Source: Candidatus Woesearchaeota archaeon (lineage in GTDB: Archaea; Nanobdellota; Nanobdellia; SCGC-AAA011-G17; GW2011-AR18). Taken from it: DNA of 37,722 bases. The stretch is taken from positions 1 to 37,722 of the forward strand of contig JACPCE010000012.1 of NCBI GenBank assembly GCA_016179945.1, given 5' to 3'. This document shows, piece after piece, positions 1 through 13,200 of this stretch (positions are counted from its first letter, which is position 1; each line of letters opens with the position of its first letter). The notes below the pieces were generated by a model, which was given only the letters and a program-made list of their open reading frames with translations, made no database searches and was not told the origin of the DNA. The position numbers were made by a program, and so were the translations under genes.

Positions 1-16
1 AAAATAACAGGAGATC

Positions 17-65
17 GTAAGAACCATTGGTTCTTACGCAGGCTTTAGGCTAAAACCTAAAGCCT
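17..65. repeat. Two adjacent perfect hairpins
   Basis: Two inverted repeats lie back to back. The first (17-37) has 10-nt arms GTAAGAACCA/TGGTTCTTAC around one base. The second (40-65) has 10-nt arms AGGCTTTAGG/CCTAAAGCCT around a 6-nt loop. They lie just downstream of the minus-strand gene ending at 84, so they could form in its 3' transcript end. They are richer in G and C than the surrounding gaps. No T-run follows on the minus strand within the visible bases, so a classical terminator is not proven. Confidence 0.7.
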
Positions 66-83
66 TACAAATAAAAAGTTGAA

Positions 84-377
84 TTATTCAAAGTTCTCTC
101 CAGGATGAATTCCAGTTACAGTAGGAGAATAACGAACCCAAACTTTAGCTTCAGTATTACATTGGTAGCAAAAAGGAACATAACCTGTAGCAGCATTACC
201 ATCCTTACTTTGAGCAAAAATTCTTTCACCATCTCGTAAATAATAAAAATTATCATCAGCTGCAACTAAAAGAGGAATATTCCCAAAAGCACCATATGAT
301 CCTGCTTCCCAAACTAATTCTCTACCATTAAATCTATCTCTTTTCAATCTATCTAGTAAACTTGTATCATTAACCAT
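84..377 (-). CDS. Hypothetical protein, 97 aa
   Basis: I do not recognise this protein. It is soluble-looking, with no membrane segment. A CYQC pair of cysteines near residues 70-73 could be half of a metal site or a redox pair, but there is no second CxxC. It has its own TATA-like box about 28 nt upstream of the ATG, so it is probably transcribed separately from the hydrolase gene lying 68 nt upstream. The reading frame is dense for such an AT-rich genome and the start is well placed, which supports a real gene. No function is assigned. Confidence 0.6.
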   Translation of the reverse strand: MVNDTSLLDRLKRDRFNGRELVWEAGSYGAFGNIPLLVAADDNFYYLRDGERIFAQSKDGNAATGYVPFCYQCNTEAKVWVRYSPTVTGIHPGENFE

Positions 378-399
378 AAAATAATTATAATTAATTGGA

Positions 400-409
400 A
401 TTATAAATT
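400..409 (-). promoter_or_regulatory. TATA-like box for the 97-aa gene
   Basis: On the minus strand the box reads AAATTTATAA. It is centred about 28 nt before the ATG at 377, which predicts a leaderless or nearly leaderless transcript. Confidence 0.45.
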
Positions 410-445
410 TTATGAAAGAATAAAGATTATTTTATAAATTAGATA

Positions 446-1006
446 TTAAAAAAATTGTTTTAATCCAAATTCTAAGTTCTTCCCACCATCTTGACTAGTA
501 AAATGCCCTTTATTCTTCTCAATAATAACTTTAGCATTTAATTTCTCCTTGAAAATTCTAGTATTTTCTTCTAAACAATTGTAAGGATCATTATCAGATA
601 AAACCACTGTCAACTTATTTATATTGTTTTTAACCTTTGTAAAATTAATTTTAGTCTTTAACCATGGTTCAGCAATTTTCTCCACTTCTTTATCCTCAAG
701 ATTAATTAAATTAAACCAGCCAGCAACAAAAAAAGCACCACCAATTTTAGAATTTATTTTTTGCAAGTATCTCATTATAGTTTGACAGCCAATACTATGT
801 CCAATAAAATAAGTATTTTTATCTGATTTTCCAACACTTTTGCTTAAAAAATTAACCCATTCTTTTATTTTTGGTTCTTCTGTATTAGGCATCTCTAAAA
901 TTTTAACTTCAAAGTTCTTTCTTTCAAGTTGTTCTTTCAGCCAATTATACCAATTCATATTAGAATTAAATCCCCAGCCATGAACAACAAATACTCTTTT
1001 TCTCAT
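446..1006 (-). CDS. RBBP9/YdeN-like serine alpha/beta hydrolase
   Basis: A small single-domain alpha/beta hydrolase of the RBBP9/YdeN type (family usually about 180-200 aa; here 186). Visible features are an N-terminal beta strand leading to VVHGWG (oxyanion region, residues 7-12), the nucleophile elbow GHSIG with Ser71, the acidic residue in SDNDPYN (D140 or D138), and the catalytic His168 in KGHFTS. The triad is therefore complete. It is cytosolic, with no signal peptide. It starts 30 nt after the rad50 stop on the same strand, so it is probably the last gene of a mre11-rad50 transcript. The substrate is unknown; family members are carboxylesterases or serine hydrolases of unclear role. Confidence 0.85.
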   Translation of the reverse strand: MRKRVFVVHGWGFNSNMNWYNWLKEQLERKNFEVKILEMPNTEEPKIKEWVNFLSKSVGKSDKNTYFIGHSIGCQTIMRYLQKINSKIGGAFFVAGWFNLINLEDKEVEKIAEPWLKTKINFTKVKNNINKLTVVLSDNDPYNCLEENTRIFKEKLNAKVIIEKNKGHFTSQDGGKNLEFGLKQFF

Positions 1007-1036
1007 AAAAATACAAAAACACTGTAAATTATAAAA

Positions 1037-3088
1037 TTAACTAAAACTACTTACGTGTCCTTTTTTATTAACCCTGATTATATTTTGAACAAAGCTTTCA
1101 ATCTTTGATTCATGACTAACAATAAGAATTTGTTTCATATTCAGTTCGTCTAATAACCCCCTTATTTTATCTAACTGCTCTGAACTAAAACCATCAGTAG
1201 GCTCATCTAAAATTATTAAATCTTTGGTATTAATAAAAGAAATTATTGTATTAATAACTTGGTTTAAAGCCAGCCTGTATGATAGAGCACATGCTGTTTT
1301 CTCACCGCCACTTAAATTTTCATATTCTATATCATGCCCATTCTGTTCTATTAAGGGAGTAAACTCTTCATCTAATCTCACTTTTATAATTTCATTATCT
1401 ATTAGCATATTAAACCACTTCTGGAACAATAAATTAAAATCTGTATGAACCTTAAGCATAACTTTTCTCTCAATCAATTCCATAGTATTAACAAAGAAGT
1501 TTTCAAGCCAATCCTGTAATTTATTGTAATAATCTAATTTTTCTTTTGCTTTTTCCTTATTTTCAATTTCAATTTCAATCTTTGTAATTTCAGAATTTAG
1601 ATTATAAAAGTCCTTATTTAGCAAAGCTACATTTAATTCCAATTTCCTTTGCTCTTCTAATAAAAGTTCATATTCTTTCTTAGCATTTAAATAATCATTC
1701 TCTATGTTTTTCAAAGAATTAATATCATTCTCTAGTAAGGCTTTCTTGGAGTTTAATGTATTAATAAATATTTCAATTTCTTCCTGCTCTTTTTTTAAAT
1801 TATTAAATAAATTTTTTTTCTGTTCAAGATCATTTAATCTGATTTTATTAATTTCATACTCTTTTTCATGATTTTTATGCTCTTTAATTAAGTCCTTAAT
1901 CTCCTTAATTTTTAAGAGCAATTCATTTTCCTTACCTAAAAAAAACCCAATGTCTTCATTTAACTTAATTATAAGTTCATCTTCTCTTGAATTTACTGCA
2001 TGCTTATGATCTAAAGATATATTTTGTTTGCATAGTGGACAAAAATCTAATTTGGAAATGCTTGATTTGATTTCTTCACTGCTTTTCTTTTTTGTACTTA
2101 TTTCTATTTTGTTATTTGTTATTTCTCTTAATTCCCTCTCCAGATTTTCCAGTAGTTTTTCATTATCTAAAATTTTGTTCTTCAAGTCTTCAAAATTAAT
2201 AATTTTAATATTATTATTTAAATCTAAAATTTGTTTCTCAAGTAAACTTAACTGATTTAAATTTCTTGATTTAATATCAAATTTATTTTTTATGTTGTTA
2301 TTCAAAATATCAAAATCTTTCTTAAAATTATTAAAATTTTTTATGCTCTCCTCAAATTCTAAAATAGATTGTTTTTTGTTTAATAATAATTCACTTCCGA
2401 CTTTCAATCTGTTTTTATTTAATTCAATGCTTTCATTAACTTTAATGAATTCTATTTCTTTTTCTTTTAAGTTTAGTTTTTTGTTTTCTAAATCAGAGCT
2501 TAATAATATAAATTCTTTTTTCCGGCTTTTAACTTCGCCTAAAACAAATTTAGAATTCTCTTTAATTCTTTTATACTTATCAATATTAAATACCTTTCTT
2601 AATGCTTCAATTCTTGCTTCTTTTTCACCTAGTAAAATGAGTTTCATCTCTTCCTGCGGAGTATAAACAGTGTATCTATAGATTAATGATTTTTTAGTAA
2701 GCATTTCCTGAGGATAATTTAATAATTGTAAAATTCTTTGTTTTAGTTCTACAGGTGTTAACTCAACTGTAACGTCATTAATTGTTAGATAGCCAGAATC
2801 CTGTAAAATTCCATTAGAAGTCTTTTTTAATACCCTTTTAATATGAATGTCTTTATTATCAATTAAAAAATTTAAATTCACAAAACCATCAGTAGTCCCA
2901 TTACGTAAAAGGGCATTTCCACTAAGTTCTCCCCTTCTTATTCCAAAAAGAGCAAAATCTATAGCAAGCAAAATAGTGCTTTTACCAGAGCCAATATCTC
3001 CTGAGAGCAATGTAATTCCTAAAGGAAAATTTAATTCTTCATCAATATAACTTCTTATGTTTTTCAGTCTTATTTTTTTTATTATCAT
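1037..3088 (-). CDS. rad50: DNA double-strand break repair ATPase Rad50
   Basis: SMC-like ATPase that partners Mre11 in processing DNA double-strand breaks. Visible motifs: Walker A GDIGSGKST near residue 30-38, a long coiled coil, the zinc hook CPLC at C350/C353, the ABC signature NLSGGEKTA, Walker B LIILDEPTDG and a switch His in IVSHES. Length is 683 aa, clearly shorter than the roughly 850-900 aa usual in archaea; the shortening lies in the coiled-coil arms while both ATPase halves and the hook are kept. I chose the ATG at 3088 over an in-frame TTG at 3100: the mre11 TAA ends one base before this ATG, and MIIKKIRLKNIRSY is the expected N-terminus. Confidence 0.97.
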   Translation of the reverse strand: MIIKKIRLKNIRSYIDEELNFPLGITLLSGDIGSGKSTILLAIDFALFGIRRGELSGNALLRNGTTDGFVNLNFLIDNKDIHIKRVLKKTSNGILQDSGYLTINDVTVELTPVELKQRILQLLNYPQEMLTKKSLIYRYTVYTPQEEMKLILLGEKEARIEALRKVFNIDKYKRIKENSKFVLGEVKSRKKEFILLSSDLENKKLNLKEKEIEFIKVNESIELNKNRLKVGSELLLNKKQSILEFEESIKNFNNFKKDFDILNNNIKNKFDIKSRNLNQLSLLEKQILDLNNNIKIINFEDLKNKILDNEKLLENLERELREITNNKIEISTKKKSSEEIKSSISKLDFCPLCKQNISLDHKHAVNSREDELIIKLNEDIGFFLGKENELLLKIKEIKDLIKEHKNHEKEYEINKIRLNDLEQKKNLFNNLKKEQEEIEIFINTLNSKKALLENDINSLKNIENDYLNAKKEYELLLEEQRKLELNVALLNKDFYNLNSEITKIEIEIENKEKAKEKLDYYNKLQDWLENFFVNTMELIERKVMLKVHTDFNLLFQKWFNMLIDNEIIKVRLDEEFTPLIEQNGHDIEYENLSGGEKTACALSYRLALNQVINTIISFINTKDLIILDEPTDGFSSEQLDKIRGLLDELNMKQILIVSHESKIESFVQNIIRVNKKGHVSSFS

Positions 3089-3089
3089 A

Positions 3090-4265
3090 TTAAATTCCAA
3101 CTAATTTCGAAACGTCTTTTAATATTCTGATTTCAAAATCATCATTTTTCTCACCTTCAAACTTCTCCTTGTCTAATGAATTCATAAAATCAAATATTTT
3201 ATCTTCATCAAAAATAGATTGTTTTGAATACTCTTTTATAATTAAAGTTTCTATATCATCAACATTATTTACATCGACATTTAATTCTTGGAATTCTTTG
3301 GTTGTTAATTTATTTGTATTTTTTAAAACATAATAAGCTTCACTGAAATTTTCTAAAATATTTTTAAAATTAATATCGCTTATTTTGCCATCTTTTAGGC
3401 AGCCTTCAATTCTTAAAGTTATTATTTTATTTTTATAATCTGTAACTGTATTTAATATTTCTCTTTCAACTTCAATAGGAGTTTTATTTTCTGCATTAAT
3501 ATAATAAGAAACAGTCTCTATTATCTTTAATGGAATGTGTTTAACATGAAGTTCTTCCTTGTTTGTTTCAACTATAAGAAAACCGCCTTGTTTTAAAACT
3601 TCTAATTCTTGGAAGTTATTTGGATATAAAGGCCCTGGATAAGCTAATGTTCCATAGTCTTCATGATGTTTATGATAAACAAAATGAGGATGTCCTCCTG
3701 CATAATAATTAAAATTCTTTGGAAGTATTGATATTGAAGGAGCATCAATCAATTCAAATTCTCTTGGCTTTAATTCATGTAATAATGTATGAAATAAAAA
3801 AATTTTGAAACCATCTTCATCTTCAAGATGTTTTTTTTCAAGTCTTTCATAATCTGCAGTTTCCAATCCTCCCTTCTTTCCATACATGCCGGTTAGTTTA
3901 ACTCCAGTTCTGTCTATTGTAAACTGCAATTTATTATCCTCAAATTTCATGACATTAGCAACTAATCCTGAGTTCTCTAAAACATCTAACATTGTTTTTC
4001 CAGAAGCAGAGAAATCATGAGATCCTGGAATTATATAAACTGGAATATCATATTCTTTTAATTTACTTAGAATCTTAGCTGTTTGTTTTAAAATATCTAT
4101 TGAAGGCAAAGCAGTATCAAATAAATCTCCAGCAATAATTATAAAACCAACATGTTCATCAATGCAAAAATCTATAGCTCTCTCAAAACTCTTCAGATTA
4201 ACTTCTCTTAAAGTATCTTCTCTCCATCCGCCAATATGGCAGTCACTAAGATGAGCAAATTTCAT
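3090..4265 (-). CDS. mre11: DNA double-strand break repair nuclease Mre11
   Basis: Calcineurin-like metallophosphoesterase that forms the nuclease of the Mre11-Rad50 complex. Metal-site motifs are in order: SDCHIGG (D8, H10), GDLFD (D47, D50), GSHD (residues 81-84), HTLLHE and GGHPHFVYH. The third motif has Ser82 where the commonest form is GNHD, so one usual metal/phosphate contact is changed; the other ligands are intact, so activity is still expected. The C-terminal third is the Rad50-binding and capping region and is less conserved. It is first in a mre11-rad50 operon, with the stop codon one base from the rad50 ATG. Length (391 aa) fits archaeal Mre11. Confidence 0.96.
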   Translation of the reverse strand: MKFAHLSDCHIGGWREDTLREVNLKSFERAIDFCIDEHVGFIIIAGDLFDTALPSIDILKQTAKILSKLKEYDIPVYIIPGSHDFSASGKTMLDVLENSGLVANVMKFEDNKLQFTIDRTGVKLTGMYGKKGGLETADYERLEKKHLEDEDGFKIFLFHTLLHELKPREFELIDAPSISILPKNFNYYAGGHPHFVYHKHHEDYGTLAYPGPLYPNNFQELEVLKQGGFLIVETNKEELHVKHIPLKIIETVSYYINAENKTPIEVEREILNTVTDYKNKIITLRIEGCLKDGKISDINFKNILENFSEAYYVLKNTNKLTTKEFQELNVDVNNVDDIETLIIKEYSKQSIFDEDKIFDFMNSLDKEKFEGEKNDDFEIRILKDVSKLVGI

Positions 4266-7200
4266 AATGTTATTAGAGTTTTACTACTTTTATAATTAAT
4301 TATACTGGAAATAATATTTTTCATTAATATTTCAAAATTTCAATCTCTGGCCATCACTTACAAGATGAATATTTTCTCCAAGTTTGTATCCTAAACCTTC
4401 AGCCATTTTTGCTACAGAATCTTCCATTGATCTGGTGCCTTGTGATGGAATTATATTCTTGGGCTTAACCATTGTTATAAAATCTCTTATGTCCTCAAGA
4501 CCTGCATGTCCTGAACTATGGACATTAGTAAATATTCTAACCTTATTTAATTTAAGCGCATTTTCCAAATTATCTCTGTTTGCAATATTCATAGGAACAG
4601 GAATTGTTCTGCATGAAAATACAACAATATCTCCTTCTTTAAAACTAAATGGTAATTGCTTATTTACAATTTTATCTAAAACAGATCCGGGTTCTCCCTG
4701 CGATCCTGTAGTTATTACTAAGTACTTCCCCCTATTTCCATCTATTTCCTTAAGTTTCCTTCTTCTCTGTCCACCATATCCAATAATTTCAGCATCTCTA
4801 GAAAAGTTAACTAAATCTAAAGATTCAGCAGCTTCATTAAATTTAAACATGCTCCTTCCAAGAATTACGACCTTTCTTCCCATTTTTTTCCCAAATTCTA
4901 TGGCGCTTTTTATTCTGGCAATATTAGAAGCAAATGTTGTAACAAAAACTGCCTTTCCTTTTGTATCTGTTTCCAACAAGACTTCTTTAAGCAATTCTCT
5001 GGCAATTTTCTCACTAGGTGTTTTTCCCTCAACTAATCCATTAATGCATTCAACAATTAAAACAAGTAAATTGCCTTCCTTGCCAATCTCGTTTAATCTT
5101 TTATAATTAGGCTTCTCGCCCAATACAGGATCATTATCAAACTTAAAATCATTTGCATATAATACAATTCCTTTAGGTGTATGAACAACAACCATGGCGC
5201 ACTGTAATGTTGAATGTGACATGGAAATTAACTCTATTTTTATATTATCAGAAATTTTTATTGTATCGTCTAAATCAACTGCCATAAATTTATTTGGTAT
5301 TTTTATGTCTTCATCTTTAAGAATTGACTTCAAAACCTGTAATGTATAAGGAGAACCAATTATTGGACATTTATATTTTCCAGCCAAAAACTGCACAGCT
5401 GCAATGTGATCATAATGCCCATGGCCTAAAACAATTGCTTTAACCATATTTTTCCAGTCATCTATTTTTCTATCATCTGGAATTGCTTTTATATCCATTA
5501 ATTGGTGGCTAGAAAGTATTTTTGTTGATCCCTCTTCCCTTTCATAAGTTGAAATAGCTTGTATACTAACACCCATATCTAAAATAATAACTTCATCATC
5601 AATTCTAACAGCAGTCATATTTCTACCAACATCTTCATATCCGCTTAATGTACAAACTTCCACATCCATGTTGATATATTAAAAGAAAGTAATTTATATA
5701 TTTAATGAAATTTATCCTATATAACCAAGTTCCTTTATAGTCTTATCTCTTTTAGTCTGGTTGATTTCCTTAGTTTTATCCATAAGCATCTTTAGATTTG
5801 CTTCAAACCTTTTAGCAGCTTCTAATAAAGGTTTATAGTCCACTTTTAACTTTAAATAAGAATTCAAGGCGTCCACTACTCTTGCAGCTGCCTCAGAATC
5901 TGGAAGCTGAGAATGTGCCTCAGCAAAAATGCAAGTTACAGGAAATGTTTTCGCTTTTAACAACAAAGCAGCAGTCGTGCCCATAACCAAACTTTCTTTT
6001 ATTTCCTTCAATTTTAATTTACTCTTATTAGAATAATAATAAACATCTAAATCATCTTCTCCATGAGGAGGCATACTTTCTATAACAATTATCTCCTTTG
6101 CAGCTAATGTCTTAGCAACTTCCACCATTGTAGAAGCAAGCTCCCATTCATAACCAGCCACTTCAGTAAGTGATTGTACTAAAACTAAATTATACTTCTT
6201 ATTATAAAAAAAAGTGATTGGATTAACAACCTTAGATTTATGTATTGCAGTTAAAGGAGTAATATGTTCTGACTCTATATAACCAATCTCTTCTACATCA
6301 AGATGATCTATTAAAAACTTAACAGTTAATGTACTAACAAGACCAAAACTTGGAAATCCTTGTATCATTGTTGGACTCTTTGGTTTCTTATTTAATATAT
6401 ATTTCATAAGCTAAAATTATAATGTACTATTTATTAATGTAATGTAAGTTCTTAGAAGTGGTAACGTAATTAAATTATTAATCTTCCTCTTTGCCAATCT
6501 TGGATTATTCTCCTGGAAGTTTGGTCTATATTTGCCACGCCCCCTTTTAATTTAATTTTTCTATAGTCCTTGATATTAACTAAAGTATGTCTTATATCTT
6601 CCTTCTTATATTCTTTGTATGCAAAAACTCCTGGAGTGTCAATAAGATAAATATCCTTACCTATTCTTATTTTTTGCATTCCCCTAGTAAAACCAGGTGT
6701 AGAACTTGTCAAAGCAGATTTCTTTTGTTTTAAGACATTGATCAAAGAAGACTTACCAGTATTTGGATATCCTAAAACACCAACAAGTAATGGCTGCTCT
6801 TTAACTTTAGTTTTACTAACTGATTTTTTTAACATTTCATAACTTCTTCTCTTATCTCTAGCTAAATCTCTAATAATTCCCCTTAATTTGGTGGTTCCTA
6901 AATTGTTTTTCGCAGAAACAAAAACATAAGGTTCAAAATCAAATTTTAAATCAGAAAATTTTTCTTTAATTAAATCTGATTTATTTAAAATATATATTAT
7001 TTTTTTATGTTGTTTTATAAGTTTATTCTCTATTTCTTTATTTCTTGTTTCCTCAGGATATCTTGCATCTAAAACTTCCAAAACTACATCAGATTCATCT
7101 ATTACTTGATTTACAACTTTCCAAAATGAGGTCATAAATTTATTACTACAAAAGAATATATAAGATTTGCCCAAAAAGGGTACCCTCGCCTCTTTTTCCA

Positions 7201-10200
7201 TTATTGTAATAAATATGTTGTTTATAAACATTTGTTGTAAAAGAAGGTTATATCTTTAAAATAAAGTCATAAAGCAAATTTCAAATTAATAAGATCTAAA
7301 AATTAGTTTTTCATCCATGGCGTTTCAACATCATCTATTCGCCAATTAGGATTTATATCTACATTTTCTATCTGTTGTTTTGTTTTAAATATATTATAAC
7401 CTGAATTATATTGTAGCATTCCAGCAATAGCTATCTGTATTCCATTATCACCAGAATATTTTAAAGGACAAGCAAAAGATTTTACTCCTCGTTCCTTGCA
7501 CATTGTATTTAACATTTCAATAAATCTTTGATTTGCAGCAACACCCCCAATTAACAAAGCCTCTTTTTTTCCAGTATGTGCCAATGCTCTTTCTGTAACT
7601 TCAATCAGCATTGCAAAACCTGTTTCTTGCAAACTGTAACATAAGTCTTCAATCGCAACTCCTTTTTTATACAAATTAATACAATGTGTAACTATGCCAG
7701 AAAACTCAACATCCATTCCCTTGACAACATAAGGAATTTCAATATATTTACCTTTCTTAGCTAATTGTTCTATTTTTGGACCTGCTGGAAAACCCAAACC
7801 AACTGCCCTTCCAAATTTATCCAATGCATTACCCAAACCAACAGAAAGTGCCTCGCCAAATATTCTATATTTCTCCCCTTCATGTGCAATTATCTGTGTA
7901 TTTGCTCCTGAAACAAAAACAAAAACAGGATCCTTAGCTTTTGTAAAAAATTTCCCTTCTTCCAAATGCCCGCATAGATGATTTACACCAACTAAAGGTT
8001 TTTTATACTTTAAAGTCAATTCTTTAGCAAAATCCTTTCCAACAAGCAAAGATGGAGGCAAACCTGGGCCTTGAGAAAAAGCAATAAAGTCTATGTCTTT
8101 AATATATAAATTTGCATCTTCTAAAGCCTTATTCAACATTTCATACTTTAATTTTCTATGATGATTTGCAGCATCAGAAGGAATTATACCACCTTTCTCT
8201 GTAGTATACATATCTCTAGCATCAGCTAATATATTTCTTTTATTATTTATTATACCAACACCAAATGTATGAGCAGTGCTTTCAATTCCCATGCAAATTA
8301 ACTTACCCATAAAAAAACCACTAAATTAAATTTTATATACTTTGCTCAAAAAGAAATATATAGGAAATTTTATTAATAAATAAAAAAATAAAAAAATATG
8401 AAATATTCCTTAAAAAAAGATAAGTTCAGGGAGAATAGAGGAAATTATTCTCGTTTACTACAAATATATTGTCGAAAATGTGAAAAACCCTTATTTCTGT
8501 ATCAAAAAGATGGTCCTGGAAATTTACGTCGTTTGTACTTAGACAGAATAATTAACAAAGAAAAAATGAAAAATTTAAAAATGTTAAAGTGTGAAAATTG
8601 TAAAGAAATCTTAGGAACTAAATATATCTATAAAAAAGAAAATAGAAATGCATTTAGATTATACCAAGATACCATTATAAAGAAAATAAGGAAACTAAAA
8701 TATGTTCAAGAGAATAATTAATAAAATAAAGCCAAATGAAAAAGAGGAGCAAGAAGTCAAAAGTAAAGTAAATTCATTTCTAAAAATATTAAACAATAAA
8801 TTATTGCATGCAGAAGCAATAGTAGGTGGCAGCTTCGCAAAAGGAACATGGTTAAAAAACCAACATGATATAGATATTTTTGTTCTATTTGAAAAAAATC
8901 AAAACATGTCGACAAGATTAGAAGTTGTACTGAAATCAATATTCAAAAATATAGAAAAGCTGCATGGAAGTAGGGATTATTTCATAATAGAATATGAAAA
9001 TTTAAGTTTTGAAATTGTGCCTGTTTTAAAAATAGAAAAGCCAGAGCAAGCAGAAAACATAACAGACATAAGTCACATGCATGTTGCATGGGTTAAGAAT
9101 AAAACTAACGAGAATCTAGCAGATGAAATAAGATTAACAAAATATTTCATGAAAATAAATAATTGTTATGGTGCAGAAACATATATTGGTGGATTCTCAG
9201 GATATCTTGCAGAATTAATAACAATTTATTATGAAAGTTTTTTAAACTTAGTAAAAAACGCAGAAAATTGGAAATATGGAGAAGTAATTGACATAGAAAA
9301 GAACAATAAGTTTTCAACAGATCAAAAATTCCCATTAATTGTTATTGATCCAGTACAGCCAAATAGAAACGCTGCTGCTGCTCTAAGGAAAGACAAGTTT
9401 GAATTATTCATCGAAACATGTAAAAAATTCAGTAAAAAACAGAATGAAAGCTTCTTTAATGAAAAAAAAATTGATCAAAATAAATACAATTTAATATTCA
9501 AAATAGAACCACTAAAAGGCAGTAAAGACGTTGTAGGCACAAAAATGCTAAAGGTTTTTGAAAAAATAGAAAGAGAACTAAAAGAAAATGGATTTGTAAT
9601 CAAAAAATCAGCATGGGAATGGAGAGACTATGGCTACTTTTACTTCAATATTGAGAAAAAAACACTTGACAAGAATATAAAACACTTTGGGCCACCTACT
9701 AAATTCAAGGAAGATGCAGAAAAATTTAAAGAAAAATACAAAGGTTTCAAAGTAAAGGAAGAAAAAGAAAGGTTGTATGTTATCCTACCTAGAAAATTCA
9801 CAAAATTAAATAATCTAATTATTAATATAATGAACGATAAAGAAATAAGTGAAAAAATTAGATCTATGGTTCAATTAAAATAAATCCCCATAATATTATA
9901 AAAAATATATTTTCAATTAAATATTAATGAAAAAATAAAAACATATTTAAATAAGTATAAATTAAAAATTACAATGGAAGTTAAAATTGCTTTTGACACA
10001 GAAAAAGAGAGTATTGAAGATTTGAAAAGGCTAATTGTTGCATTGCAGGATTTAATTAATAAAAGAGAAAAAGCAAATTCATTAGGTAATCCTATAGCAA
10101 CATCAAACCTAACAAAACCATCACAGGTTAAAGTAGAACAAAAAGAAGTAGAAAAGCCAGTTCAGGCACCTGCAACAGGCCAAACATCAGGCGGTGGAAG

Positions 10201-13200
10201 AGTCATCCCATATGAAGATATGTCTGATTTGTTATCTAAAATAGTTTCTGGAAAGCATTGACAAGTTTTTTATATTAATATATATACAAAACTTTAATGA
10301 AAAAAAAGAAGGGAAAAATAATAATAACTTTATTAGTGTTAATAATAGCAATTTTTCTAATATACTCAGTAATAAAATACAAAAAATCAATAGGTGAAAA
10401 AAGTGAAACATTTGTAGTTTGTGATAAAAACAACAAATGTATAATTGCACTTCATATTCATGCAGAAATGGAAATAAAAATATGTGGAAAAGAAATTAAA
10501 CTTCCACTAGAATCAGGTGATCTTAGAAGAACACATACGCACAAAGAGAGAAATTTGCTTCATTTTGAGGAAAGACTAAAGTATGACAACGAAAAAAAAC
10601 AAATAATAGAAAAAGAACCAATAACACTAAAAGATTTCTTTAACAATAAAGAAATAAATATAAAATTTAACAGCACATGTATAGCAGATAAATGCAATAA
10701 TGATCCTTGTGGGACTGCTCCAGAAAAAGTAAAATTCTATGTAAACGACTATAGTAATAATGATTTTGAAAATTACGTATGGAAGGACGGAGATAAAATA
10801 AAGATTATATTCGGGCCTGAAGGGGTAGTAGTATAAGGAGGTAAAAATGCCAAGTAAAAATAAGCATCAGTTATAGATAGTATAAACCCTTGTGCTTTTG
10901 GAGTTTTAATATTCTTGCTTTCATATTTAGCTGCATCTGCAAAAAAGAAAATCCACATGCTAACCAATGGGATTTTCTATATTATAGGTGTATTCATAAC
11001 TTATTTTATAGCTGGATTGTTATTAATACCAATAATAGAAAAGCTAGGAAAAGTCTCAGTTGCATCTTACTTGGTAATATCTGTAATAATAATGATTGCC
11101 GGAATAATAGAAATAAAAGACTATTTTTGGTATGGAAAAGGATTTTCTTTATCTATATTTCCATCAGAAGCTGAAAGAATAAAAAAATATGTGAAAAAAG
11201 TGAGCGATAAAAAACTGACAGCTTTCCTGCTTGGATGCTTTGTTGCTATAGTAGAGTTACCATGCACAGGGGCAGTATATTTGGCAGTGTTGGCATTAAT
11301 GTCATTATCAGGTGTTACAATATCAAATATTTCATTCCTGACAATTTATAATATAATTTTTGTGCTTCCGCTTATAGTTATATTATTGTTTGTATACAAA
11401 GGAATATCTACAGAAAAATTCGAAGCTTGGAGGCAAAAGCATAAAGGATTAATGAGGTTATTAATAGGCTTAGTTCTGATTGCATTAGGACTTTGGATGA
11501 TATATACAATAATATAATTTCCAGTTAAGTTCAATTATTAAATATATTTTAATAACTAATTATATTTATAAATTTAATTTAATAAAATATTTACATGGAA
11601 GAACACGATGGGCTTAGATTAGTATATAGTAGAGAAGAAGTTAGTGAATCAGGAAGAAATTTAGACGGTGTAGTTACAAATGTAGGTATGGAATTATGGT
11701 GTATGTTAAGACAAGGATTAAATGTTCTGGAATCTATTATAAAAATTCGTGGTGAAGAACCATTGTGTGCTCGTGAAGTAATTGGCAGATATCTTGCGAC
11801 ATCAGCAAACGGCAAAGTAATAATTATTGGTCACAGCTTGGGAGGACTACACGCAAGATATTATGCACAAAACTATCCAGATAAAGTTCCCTTATGTATA
11901 ACAATAGGAACACCGCATCAAGGAACTCCAACAGCAAGACTTGCAAGATTATTGTATCCAGCTGGAGTTTATGGTGAAAGTACTAGAGAAATGTATCCAA
12001 ACAGTGAAGTTATTAGAAGAATGGATGATCAATTCAAAAGAGAAAAAGAAAGATTAAGAAACAAAACTAAATTTGTAAATATAAGAAGCAAAAAAGACTT
12101 TGTTGTTCCATATAGTTATTCTCATTTTTCACATACAGATGAGGAATATACACTAGAAAATTGTGGCCATGTTGGTTCAATAGACAGTGATATTTTATAT
12201 AAAATATTAGTAAGAGAAACAGAAGAAGTTTATAGAAAACACGGCGAATGTCCTGTGGTTATGCTTCATGGATTTTGCCTAAATGGAGAAACTTTTATTG
12301 ACTTGCATAAAAAATTAGGAATATTTCATAGAACAATAGCATCTAGAATATTTACTCCAGATTATAATTTCACAACTTCAATAGAAAAATAATCATCTAA
12401 GCCTTATAGTCTCTAAATTTTTAGGAGCAACAGTCTCTACCCTGTATTGTTGATATAAAACACTGGCTAATTCTATGCACCTGCTATAATCTCCATGTAT
12501 TGTTATTATTTTTTTAGGCTTAGGCTCCAAGCTCCCAACCCAGCTGACTAATTGTTTAAATGAAGAATGTCCGCTAAAGGCTCCAAGCTTCCAACCCAAC
12601 TGACTAATTGTTTAAATGAAGAATGCCCGCTAAAGCCTTTTATTGTATAAATTTTCATTAAAATTTTTGTTACTTCAGGTCTCTTACTTCCACCAGAAAC
12701 AAAAGCTATTTCTCTTTCTCCCTCCTCAATCCTTCTTCCTATGCTTCCTATGCCTTGATAACAAGTAAAAATTAAGCAATTTTTAGGATTTTCAGCAAAA
12801 TGCTTAAAATATTCTAATGCAGGGCCTCCTTGAAGCATACCACTTGTAGCCATAACAATAAAAGGTCCCTTACTGTCTTTTACTTCCTGCATCTCTTTTT
12901 GGCTTTTGATTCTTTTAAATATTGGACTTAAAAATGGATTATGATCATACTGGAATAATTCCCTTTTTACTCTAGGACTTAAATAATCAGGATATGCAGT
13001 ATGAATTGCAGTAACATCCCACAACATGCCTTGAACATAAACAGGCATATCAGGAATTCTTTTTTCCCTCATAGCCCTCTCAAGTATTAGCATAATTTCC
13101 TGGCTTCTTCCTACACCAAGAACAGGCATCAAAATCTTACCATGTTCAGCAGCAGTTTCATTTATTTCTTTAATTAATTCTTCCTCGCTTTCTTTTCTAC